A stretch of 13,229 nucleotides of DNA from JADFNO01 sp965369945 (lineage in GTDB: Bacteria; Planctomycetota; Phycisphaerae; Phycisphaerales; SM1A02). Shown here in pieces: positions 7,954 through 13,229 of this stretch (position 1 is its first letter; each line of letters begins with the position of its first letter). A program made the translations under genes and the position numbers. The stretch is from assembly GCA_965369945.1 (NCBI GenBank), contig CBDUST010000106.1, positions 1-13,229 of the forward strand, in the 5' to 3' direction. The notes beneath the pieces were generated by a model. It worked only from the letters and a program-made list of their open reading frames with translations, did no database searches and was not told where the DNA came from.

Positions 7954-9015
7954 TCACGTGATTGCACCCCCGCAACTGCTCCCGCACCCAGCGGTGCAAC
8001 CATAGCAGTGGTCGTCAGTTGCGATCACGCGCTCAGCTAGATCATCGGCCGTCATTTCCCAAAGATGAGCTGTTTCCAGACCCAGCGTTTGCATGTTCAG
8101 CGCTTGGTTGAAATCACAATCGTATAGGCGTCCTTGTGGATCGATACTGATCTGATGCCTGCACATCAGCCCCTCGATCGTGTCCGGATTAAAACTATCG
8201 ATCAGCAAGCTCATGTACGGCTCAAGCTGCCCGTCGCGCTCCAATTGATGTCGCCAGCGCTTGATCGGCATGTTGGTGATCGTCCACAACTCGTTGAAGA
8301 CAAGGCCGAATCGCTCCATCAACTCGCGCTTGTAATCGACTTCCAATGACGCCTGAGACGGCGGCAAATGCGGGCCGACCGGGTTGTAGACGAAGTTCAG
8401 CCGAAGCGATGGATCGGTTCCATAGCCCACCCGATTGAGTTTCAACAGCCCCGCGATCGAGTCGTCAAACGCGCCGCGGCCCCGCTGCGCATCCACATTC
8501 TCCTGTGAATAGCACGGCATCGACGCGACGATCTCGACCTGGTTTGCCGCAAGAAACTGAGGAATCCACGAGTACCCCTCGCCTGTCTTCTTGTCGACAT
8601 ACTCGATGATCGTGGGGTTGCAGCGGTCGATGACACGCAGCCCGCGGGCCCGGAATGTCTCGACCATCAGCCGAAAGTTGGCGTTCATCTCGGGGCTGCC
8701 GCCAGTGAAGTCAACGGTCTTCAGCGTTGGCTGGTTCAGCACCCAGTCGATGACTCGCGTGGCGGTCGGTTCATCCATGTTGTCCTGTGGTGCGGTTCGA
8801 GCCGGAGAAGACTCAACATGGCAGTGGTGGCAGGCGAGATTGCAAACGTAGCCGATGTTGATTTGCAGCGTGGTGATCGTTGGCGCAGCTCGAAGCTCAG
8901 CGTCAAACCGAGCCTTGAAACGTGTGCCATCGAGAATAGGTAATTGCAAAACCGACACAGTAAAATTCCGCCCGTTTAGCCGCGAGCCAAAGGCGAGCGC
9001 TTCTTGAAAATGCAC
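7954..9015 (-). CDS. arsS: Arsenosugar biosynthesis radical SAM protein ArsS
   Basis: ArsS-type radical SAM enzymes join the 5'-deoxyadenosyl group of SAM to dimethylarsenite, giving the precursor of arsenosugars; the reaction is cytoplasmic. The 353-aa protein has the cluster motif CNLACHHC (58-65; Cys58, Cys62, Cys65 in CxxxCxxC spacing), the SAM-contact segment TGGSPEMN (104-111) and a Cys-rich C-terminus with Cys285, Cys300 (LYDCDFNQ) and CYGCTAGCGSSCGG (337-350), which matches the family's DUF3641-type tail. It follows arsM by 4 nt and is surely co-transcribed with it. GTG 9015 is taken as the start because it keeps the FQEAL segment and the short gap; no clear ribosome binding site marks it, and a later GTG near residues 20-22 is possible. 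Confidence 0.92.
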   Translation of the reverse strand: MHFQEALAFGSRLNGRNFTVSVLQLPILDGTRFKARFDAELRAAPTITTLQINIGYVCNLACHHCHVESSPARTAPQDNMDEPTATRVIDWVLNQPTLKTVDFTGGSPEMNANFRLMVETFRARGLRVIDRCNPTIIEYVDKKTGEGYSWIPQFLAANQVEIVASMPCYSQENVDAQRGRGAFDDSIAGLLKLNRVGYGTDPSLRLNFVYNPVGPHLPPSQASLEVDYKRELMERFGLVFNELWTITNMPIKRWRHQLERDGQLEPYMSLLIDSFNPDTIEGLMCRHQISIDPQGRLYDCDFNQALNMQTLGLETAHLWEMTADDLAERVIATDDHCYGCTAGCGSSCGGAIT

Positions 9016-9019
9016 AAAA

Positions 9020-10000
9020 TTAGCAGCACCCGCCGCCTGCGTAATGCCAAGTCGAATCGGTGACGGTTAGGTCATCACGCCCCAGCGCCGCCAGTGCATC
9101 GGCCGTCTTATCACACACACCAAGCGGAATGTCGCGTGGCATCACGTGGCCCTTACCGTCGTCGAACGATTCATCCGGCCCGGTATAGATAACGGTTCGA
9201 CCAGTGAAAACGCACGGCCCATCACTCGGCACCGGCACCTTGTACGCACAAACCTCCACACTCTCCAGCAGTAGATCTTCGTCCAGTTCGTATCGCTTGC
9301 GATCCAGCATCCGATACGGTCTGCGTGATCGAACCTCGATACTGCCAAACCCTGCCTCGACCATCTTGGCGATGTAGCGGTCATACGTCAGACAGCCGGA
9401 GATGCACTGGGCCCGCAGATTCGGATCCTTCTGAAGGTGCTCAGGCATCAGCCGAGGCGTGATGGGATCGGACATGGAGAGCCGTCCGCTGGGTGCGAGA
9501 CAACGGTACATCTCGCTGAGCGCTCGTTCCAGGTCGCCGCCGTTTTCCTCAGTCGTGAAAATATTGAACAGGCAGTTCTGCGCCGCCAGGTCGATCGTCT
9601 CGTCCTCGACCGGAAGGTCCAAAGCGTCGCCTTCACGAATATCGACGAATGAAGGATCAAACCAATCGTTGGTCTTCGCAGCTTCCTGGAGATTTCGCTG
9701 GGCGGCCTCGCGCATCTCGCTGACAGGATCGACCGCAATCACAGCGCCCGGCCGCCGCGCAAAATACGCCAATTGCAATGCCTCCAAACCACCGCCGACG
9801 CCCACATATAGAACACGCTGCCCATCCGTCATGTCTTGCAGATGAACGGTGCTGCCGCAGCCGTAGTTCATCTCGTGCATGATCGACGGGATGTGAAGCC
9901 CGGGCAGGTACATCGGCTTTTGCGGCACACAACACAGCGATCGGGCCGGCTGCTGGGCCGCTTGGCGGTACACTTCCTGCACTATGGAGTGGTAATTCAC
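9020..10000 (-). CDS. arsM: Arsenosugar biosynthesis arsenite methyltransferase ArsM
   Basis: ArsM transfers methyl groups from SAM to As(III), giving the methylated arsenic used by ArsS. Counted from GTG 10000, the 326-aa protein has Cys23-Cys24 (SLCCVP), MNYGCGSTVH (44-53), the SAM motif VLYVGVGGGLEALQLA (63-78) with acidic Asp91, the core methyltransferase fold to about 225, and a C-terminal extension ending in YAGGGCC (320-326). Further cysteines at 48, 143, 199, 203, 251, 263 and 296 are candidate arsenite ligands. The same frame opens at ATG 10066, but its 22 extra residues do not look like the family, which starts at MNYxxIVxEVYRxAA, and they would overlap the divergent gene at 10052. 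No arsR, arsB or arsC is present in the window. Confidence 0.9.
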   Translation of the reverse strand: MNYHSIVQEVYRQAAQQPARSLCCVPQKPMYLPGLHIPSIMHEMNYGCGSTVHLQDMTDGQRVLYVGVGGGLEALQLAYFARRPGAVIAVDPVSEMREAAQRNLQEAAKTNDWFDPSFVDIREGDALDLPVEDETIDLAAQNCLFNIFTTEENGGDLERALSEMYRCLAPSGRLSMSDPITPRLMPEHLQKDPNLRAQCISGCLTYDRYIAKMVEAGFGSIEVRSRRPYRMLDRKRYELDEDLLLESVEVCAYKVPVPSDGPCVFTGRTVIYTGPDESFDDGKGHVMPRDIPLGVCDKTADALAALGRDDLTVTDSTWHYAGGGCC

Positions 10001-10051
10001 GTCGGACGCTTCTTCGATGACTATGGTAGTCGGACAACTCCGCGAGCAACG

Positions 10052-10291
10052 ATGTCTATTCCTCATAGCTTGAAAGTCCTGATGCGCAGTATTGCCGACT
10101 CGATCGGTGGACTCTGGGAGCTGGTTTGGCTGGCTATAAAAACGCGGTTTCGACTCCGCGGTCAGTATTGGCAGTGGCGGCAGGAAACAGTCTTCGGAGG
10201 CGATCCATCACCGTCTCTTTCGCGCTGGGACCGGTTCCGCGTCATGCTCGCCTATGGCCGGTGGGTCTATCGCATGAAGCGGCTGCGGTGA
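10052..10291 (+). CDS. Conserved hypothetical small protein (79 aa)
   Basis: The protein has no known function that I can name. It starts with a short amphipathic/hydrophobic helix (SIADSIGGLWELVWLAIKTR, 13-32), followed by an aromatic and very basic segment (FRLRGQYWQWRQETVFGGDP, 33-52) and a basic tail (AYGRWVYRMKRLR, 67-79). This looks like a small membrane-associated or nucleic-acid-contacting protein. I believe close relatives are common as lone genes in Phycisphaerae-type planctomycetes, but I cannot verify that here. It is divergent from arsM with a 51-nt gap to the preferred arsM start. The frame stays open far upstream into arsM antisense (to 9836), so the start is set by ATG 10052 and protein character; ATG 10082 is an alternative. 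Confidence 0.65.
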   Translation: MSIPHSLKVLMRSIADSIGGLWELVWLAIKTRFRLRGQYWQWRQETVFGGDPSPSLSRWDRFRVMLAYGRWVYRMKRLR

Positions 10292-10356
10292 TCTGCGCCA
10301 TCCTTTATATACATCGTCGCGACGACTGAAGCCTGCTTGATCCCTCGCATACCGCT

Positions 10357-11586
10357 ATGACCGATAACCAATCCACGTTTGTAACCCATCTCGAATCGGC
10401 GCTGGACGGCACGCGATTGCCAGCCGGCGTCATTCAAACGATGCACAACGATCGACCGCTTTGGGTGCGATACGACCTTGAGGCATTGCGCGAGCAAGTG
10501 AGGCGCGCCGACTTGGCAAATCGAGTCGCGGGCATGTGGCGATATCGTGAATTGCTACCCGTCGAATCAAATGAATACATCGTCTCGCTCGGTGAAACGA
10601 TGACGCCGCTGGTCAAGTGCGACCGACTCGGCGAGCAGCTTGGCGCCAACAACCTCTACATCAAAGACGAGTCGCGGCTCCCCACCGGATCATTCAAAGC
10701 ACGCGGCATGGCGATCGCGGTCTCCATGGCCAAGCAATTGGGAATCACATGCGTCGCCGCTCCAACAGCAGGCAATGCAGGCGGTGCGCTCGCCGCGTAT
10801 GCAGCACGCGCCGAGATGGACTGCTACCTGTTCATGCCGGTCGATACGCCAATCGTGAATCAATACGAAGCGGCGCTGCATGGCGCAAAGGTCTTCTTGG
10901 TCGACGGGCTGATCAACGACTGTGGCCGAATTGTTCGCGAGGGCAAGGAGGCGATGGGATGGTTCGACATGTCCACCCTCAAAGAGCCCTACCGAATCGA
11001 AGGCAAGAAGACGATGGGCTTGGAGCTCGCTGAGCAGATGCACTGGCGGCTTCCCGATGTGATTCTCTATCCAACCGGCGGCGGCACGGGATTGATCGGC
11101 ATGTGCAAGGCGTTTGACGAATTGGCGACGCTCGGTTGGCTTGAGGTGGATCACCGACCGCGCATGTACGCTTGTCAGTCCAGCGGATGTCCGCCGATTG
11201 TCAATGCGTTTGATGCGGGCGAGCGGTTCGCCGAGCCGGTGCCCGATGCGCACACACTCGCCAGCGGATTGCGCGTCCCAGGGGCGGTGGGTGATTTCAT
11301 GATTCTCGATGCAGTGCGAGCCTCCGGCGGCAAAGCGATGGCCGCAGACGAATCACGACTGAGAGAATGGATGAGCAACGTGTGTTCGTTGGAGGGGATT
11401 TCACTTTGCCCCGAATCAGCTGCGTGCGTCGGCGTATTGCAGCACGCCCTATCTGAGGGCGAGATCAAACCGGACGAATCGGTTGTGATCTTCAACACCA
11501 GCGCGGCCCAAAAGTACGTCGAGGTGATGAAGACCGTCTTGCCCAGAATCGATCACACCAAGCCGATCGATTGGACGGCCATGTAG
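10357..11586 (+). CDS. thrC: Threonine synthase-family PLP enzyme
   Basis: Threonine synthase converts O-phospho-L-homoserine to L-threonine with pyridoxal phosphate in the cytoplasm. The 409-aa protein has the PLP-lysine segment RLPTGSFKARG (107-117; Lys114), the substrate/cofactor loop APTAGNAGGALAAY (135-148), the segment STLKEPYRIEGKKTMGLEL (206-224) typical of this family, and the phosphate-binding YPTGGGTGLIG (238-248). The N-terminus, THLESALDGTRLPAG (10-24) and RPLWVRYDLEAL (33-44), aligns with the usual HLECxxCG...CxxCGxPLLVRYDL knuckle, but all four zinc cysteines are absent. KARG instead of the common KDRG leaves room for a paralogue such as another beta-eliminating PLP enzyme. It starts 65 nt after the 79-aa gene; no clear ribosome binding site is visible. 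No thrA or thrB is nearby. Confidence 0.85.
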   Translation: MTDNQSTFVTHLESALDGTRLPAGVIQTMHNDRPLWVRYDLEALREQVRRADLANRVAGMWRYRELLPVESNEYIVSLGETMTPLVKCDRLGEQLGANNLYIKDESRLPTGSFKARGMAIAVSMAKQLGITCVAAPTAGNAGGALAAYAARAEMDCYLFMPVDTPIVNQYEAALHGAKVFLVDGLINDCGRIVREGKEAMGWFDMSTLKEPYRIEGKKTMGLELAEQMHWRLPDVILYPTGGGTGLIGMCKAFDELATLGWLEVDHRPRMYACQSSGCPPIVNAFDAGERFAEPVPDAHTLASGLRVPGAVGDFMILDAVRASGGKAMAADESRLREWMSNVCSLEGISLCPESAACVGVLQHALSEGEIKPDESVVIFNTSAAQKYVEVMKTVLPRIDHTKPIDWTAM

Positions 11587-11587
11587 A

Positions 11588-11619
11588 TTCCGGGGGTGCC
11601 ACTCTTCCGGGGGTGCCAC
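11588..11619. repeat. Short direct repeat, two copies
   Basis: ttccgggggtgccac occurs at 11588-11602 and again at 11605-11619, two bases apart, starting just after the threonine synthase stop codon. It looks like local duplication within repeat-derived DNA. Confidence 0.7.
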
Positions 11620-11675
11620 GTTTCGACCCGTCCTCGGGCGAAGCGTGCGGAGTGCCGCAATACCACCCGTTTAGC

Positions 11676-11693
11676 CCCGCCGCCCACGGCGGG
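11676..11693 (+). repeat. GC hairpin, TAGCC-led family, possible terminator
   Basis: cccgccg (11676-11682) and cggcggg (11687-11693) form a perfect 7-bp stem with a 4-nt loop, preceded by ttagc. The shared lead and shape relate it to the hairpins at 3235-3252 and 7701-7719. It lies about 90 nt after the threonine synthase stop and lacks a T-tract. Confidence 0.5.
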
Positions 11694-11754
11694 TCGATCG
11701 TCAACAGGCGCTCCTGAGTCGCAACAATGCCGCGCGAGCGCAGGTGTCACCCAC

Positions 11755-11780
11755 AGCGACCGAAGGGAGTCGTCGGTGTC
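11755..11780 (+). repeat. Dispersed repeat, copy A
   Basis: The 25 nt at 11756-11780, starting gcgaccgaagggagtcg, are identical to those at 13114-13138 and differ at two positions from 12915-12937 over the shared 23 nt. Within the copy, accga (11759-11763) pairs with tcggt (11773-11777). Confidence 0.75.
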
Positions 11781-11840
11781 CTACCGCCGAAACGAACACA
11801 CACACGACTCGCTCGCCTTCAGCTCACTCACTGTTCATGG

Positions 11841-11923
11841 CACCCGCGTCCAAATCGCCCCAAATTCCTATAAACGGGGTCGGGAGTCGTTGTTGGGGGG
11901 TTGGGGCGATTTGGACGCGGGTG
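11841..11923. repeat. 83-nt element with perfect 23-bp inverted arms
   Basis: The left arm 11841-11863 (starting cacccgcgtccaaatc) and right arm 11901-11923 (ending ggacgcgggtg) are perfect reverse complements over 23 bp. The 37-nt loop contains a 21-nt core (11871-11891, starting taaacggggtcggg) that recurs exactly, in opposite orientation, at 13050-13070. It ends 44 nt before the 3' end of the pseudopilin-like gene. It has no coding capacity; the shape fits a REP/MITE-like element. Confidence 0.75.
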
Positions 11924-11967
11924 GCGTGCCACCGGGGTTCGCTCGCTGTGCCTGGCACCCGGAAGCT

Positions 11968-12831
11968 TCAATCCTCAAGCGGATCGTAGACGTCGGTGAC
12001 GGTGTACTGAGTTGCTGCGGTACAAATGACGAGGAACGCATCGGCGGCGGCTTGATTGCCGTTTGGATGATCGAACTCCGCAGCGAAGATGTTGTCCGGC
12101 TTGGCGCCGGAGCTGTCGTCGAAGACGAGCCCCTCTGGGAAAAAGGTATCGAGTATCTCAGTATGGTTGTCGGCAAAACAGATGTTGCCGACCCACTTGT
12201 GATAGGGCTCAAAGAATTCGAGCGTAAGCGAGCGGTCGTAGTCGGGATGACCCGGGCCGACGCCGTTTCTTACGCCTCGCGTGCCGAAGATCGGCATGGC
12301 TGCGTCCATGGTATCTCGCCAAACGTTCGCCCGGCGATCGCCGACCATGGCCGCATGCGCGTAAGAACCGTTCGCGCCGATACTGTGGTCATCTATGTGC
12401 ATGACGAAAGAAGGATCCCAGTGTACATCGTTGGTGGGGTCAAATGCTTCGAAGGCGTAGTCGTCTTTGACACGAATGAGGCTGCTGAGCTCAGTTGGAC
12501 TGACGAGCATTGCGGGAGTCACATAATGGCGCATCACCATTAACGAATAGAGGTTCGCGGTATGGTTGAGTGAGTAGTCTTCGGCGCTGTCGTCGGTCGA
12601 TTTGGCGACGAGACTTGGAAGCAGGTACAAGCCATCGAGTTCGCGAGCGAAGATAACCAGGGATTGGTGGATCTCTTTGACTTGTGCTTGATCCTTGGTG
12701 AGTGTTCTAGGGCCATGACTGACCCGAGTAGGCAGCAGGAGGAAGGCAAGGCCGACAAATATCAAGAGAACGACAATGACCGCAGGCAGATCACTGTGTG
12801 TCAATCCGCGACGTTCGGGCCGTTGGTCCAT
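11968..12831 (-). CDS. Type II secretion/pilin-like protein with atypical prepilin leader
   Basis: The 287-aa protein starts MDQRPERRGLTHSDLPAV, then a single hydrophobic helix (about 15-35) and a soluble domain. A basic leader ending in Gly9, followed by LTHSD and the helix, is the layout of prepilin N-termini cut after glycine. Asp14 stands where the usual Glu (+5) would be. The segment EIHQSLVIFARELDGLYL (53-70) resembles the first part of planctomycete pseudopilin-like proteins, and GNICFADNHTEI (215-226) resembles the FADGH stretch near their C-termini. These proteins are abundant in planctomycetes, and their role is mostly unknown. The frame extends upstream to 12960, but those 43 residues are repeat-derived and Cys/Pro-rich, so ATG 12831 is chosen; no clear ribosome binding site is seen. 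It is isolated between repeats, with no pilus or secretion genes beside it. Confidence 0.75.
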   Translation of the reverse strand: MDQRPERRGLTHSDLPAVIVVLLIFVGLAFLLLPTRVSHGPRTLTKDQAQVKEIHQSLVIFARELDGLYLLPSLVAKSTDDSAEDYSLNHTANLYSLMVMRHYVTPAMLVSPTELSSLIRVKDDYAFEAFDPTNDVHWDPSFVMHIDDHSIGANGSYAHAAMVGDRRANVWRDTMDAAMPIFGTRGVRNGVGPGHPDYDRSLTLEFFEPYHKWVGNICFADNHTEILDTFFPEGLVFDDSSGAKPDNIFAAEFDHPNGNQAAADAFLVICTAATQYTVTDVYDPLED

Positions 12832-12887
12832 GTGAGTATGTACGAAGAAGGGCCGGGCGCGGGTTCGGGAGTTCTTGGGATGAGCCG

Positions 12888-12905
12888 GGCACCATGTCCG
12901 GTGCC
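12888..12905. repeat. Small hairpin before repeat copy B
   Basis: ggcacc (12888-12893) pairs with ggtgcc (12900-12905) around a 6-nt loop. The following caccgac (12905-12911) pairs with gtcggtg (12929-12935) inside copy B, so two hairpins stand in tandem. Confidence 0.45.
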
Positions 12906-12914
12906 ACCGACAGA

Positions 12915-12937
12915 GACCCAAGGGAGCCGTCGGTGTC
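12915..12937 (+). repeat. Dispersed repeat, copy B (diverged)
   Basis: gacccaagggagccgtcgg and the next four bases match copies A and C except at two positions (g to c and t to c). Confidence 0.7.
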
Positions 12938-13016
12938 TTGCCGCATCGGAACTGAAGCACTCACGTGGACCTGCGGCACGCATCCCGGCGCGCCGGCGCG
13001 ACCTCGCGGTCTGTGA

Positions 13017-13080
13017 CACCCGCACCCAAAGCACCTCAACCCCCTTAAAAACGACTCCCGACCCCGTTTACGCGAATTAG
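13017..13080 (-). repeat. Diverged second copy of the 11841-11923 element
   Basis: Read on the opposite strand to the first copy, 13050-13070 is an exact match to its 21-nt core. The flank cacccgcacccaaagcac (13017-13034) aligns with the first copy's arm cacccgcgtccaaatcgc, with scattered substitutions. The second arm (13074-13090) has decayed, so no long stem forms. One copy lies on each side of the pseudopilin-like gene, in inverted orientation. Confidence 0.7.
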
Positions 13081-13113
13081 AGGTGACACAGAGCGAGCGG
13101 GGCGCCGACGACG

Positions 13114-13138
13114 GCGACCGAAGGGAGTCGTCGGTGTC
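13114..13138 (+). repeat. Dispersed repeat, copy C
   Basis: It is identical over 25 nt to 11756-11780. With its left flank it forms a stronger hairpin: ccgacgac (13105-13112) pairs with gtcgtcgg (13127-13134), extended by a G-T and a C-G pair. Confidence 0.75.
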
Positions 13139-13198
13139 TCTAGGTTTCGCCTGATGGATCAAAAGAGTGCTCTTCATTCTCAGTGGAATAGGCTTCCA

Positions 13199-13227
13199 GC
13201 CCGTCGTCTTCACTCTTACAGACGGGC
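13199..13227. repeat. Hairpin at the right edge of the window
   Basis: gcccgtc (13199-13205) and gacgggc (13221-13227) form a perfect 7-bp stem with a 15-nt loop, preceded by aggcttcca. The window ends two bases later, so the full element may be longer. Confidence 0.5.
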
Positions 13228-13229
13228 AA

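Larger units (their letters stand above)
11587..11967. other. Repeat-rich gene-free stretch after the threonine synthase gene
   Basis: No convincing gene is visible on either strand. From left to right it holds a 15-nt direct repeat (11588-11619), a GC hairpin (11676-11693), repeat copy A (11755-11780), a short CA run near 11794-11804, an 83-nt inverted repeat (11841-11923) and a loose gtgcca/tggcac stem (11926-11958). Phrases such as gtgccaccgg recur at the window's left edge (14-23) and at 12901, which fits dispersed non-coding repeats. Confidence 0.6.
12832..13229. other. Repeat-rich gene-free stretch at the right edge
   Basis: Short open frames exist on both strands, but they follow repeat sequence and none has protein character. 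The stretch holds a ggcacc/ggtgcc hairpin (12888-12905), repeat copy B (12915-12937), a diverged copy of the inverted-repeat element (13017-13080), repeat copy C (13114-13138) and a hairpin cut by the window end (13199-13227). The promoter of the pseudopilin-like gene should lie here, but no clear -35/-10 pair is visible. Confidence 0.55.

Noticed and set aside
7660..8005. Two short plus-strand open frames between nuoH and arsS
   Set aside because: They read through hairpins and the arsS 3' end, have no protein-like composition and no ribosome binding sites.
10690..11253. Minus-strand 187-codon open frame
   Set aside because: It is antisense to the PLP-binding core of the threonine synthase-like gene, with no motif of its own.
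11596..12543. Plus-strand 315-codon open frame
   Set aside because: It runs through non-coding repeats and then antisense to the pseudopilin-like gene; the product has no hydrophobic core or recognisable motif, while the minus-strand frame has clear family character.
12832..12960. N-terminal extension of the pseudopilin-like protein
   Set aside because: Its residues derive from repeat DNA and would bury the basic leader and Gly cleavage site far from the N-terminus.
11756..13138. CRISPR array
   Set aside because: Only three copies of the 23-25-nt repeat, with gaps of more than 1100 and about 180 nt, a gene between them and no cas genes.

Overview
The window looks like chromosomal DNA of a planctomycete, most likely of the Phycisphaerae type. 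This is an inference from gene style, not a taxonomic match. The clues are a membrane protein with a CPKCWYDM-type zinc ribbon, a pseudopilin-like protein with a FADNH stretch near its C-terminus, a 79-residue aromatic/basic small protein of a kind I associate with this group, lone housekeeping genes outside their usual operons, and many GC-rich hairpin repeats between genes. Nothing in the window is a phage, plasmid, CRISPR array, rRNA or tRNA.

Layout from left to right. (1) 1-1308: an AT-rich leader with a perfect 10-bp inverted repeat, then a self-inhibited (class II) Fic AMP-transferase. (2) 1464-7663, plus strand: carB (large subunit of carbamoyl-phosphate synthetase, unusually long), an uncharacterised zinc-ribbon membrane protein 24 nt behind it, and nuoH (membrane subunit of respiratory complex I) 38 nt behind that, closed by hairpins at 7701-7719 and 7759-7797. 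(3) 7954-10000, minus strand: a tight arsM-arsS pair for arsenic methylation and arsenosugar synthesis. (4) 10052-11586, plus strand: a 79-aa conserved hypothetical protein divergent from arsM, then a PLP enzyme of the threonine synthase family that has lost its N-terminal zinc-knuckle cysteines. (5) 11587-13229: a repeat-rich region around one minus-strand pseudopilin-like gene. It holds a 23-bp perfect inverted repeat, a second diverged copy of the same element in opposite orientation, three copies of a 23-25-nt hairpin-forming repeat, and a further hairpin at the right edge.

How the genes relate. CarB (pyrimidine/arginine precursor), NuoH (respiration) and the threonine synthase-like enzyme (amino acids) are core metabolism and need partners (carA, other nuo genes, thrB) that are not here. 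The one self-contained functional unit is arsM-arsS: ArsM methylates arsenite, and ArsS is a radical SAM enzyme that joins the 5'-deoxyadenosyl group to dimethylated arsenic.

The most unusual observation is that a TAGCC-led GC hairpin found between genes (7701-7719 and 11676-11693) also occurs inside carB (3235-3252). There it coincides with about 11 extra residues in the linker joining the two synthetase halves, as if a dispersed hairpin repeat had been absorbed in frame into an essential gene.
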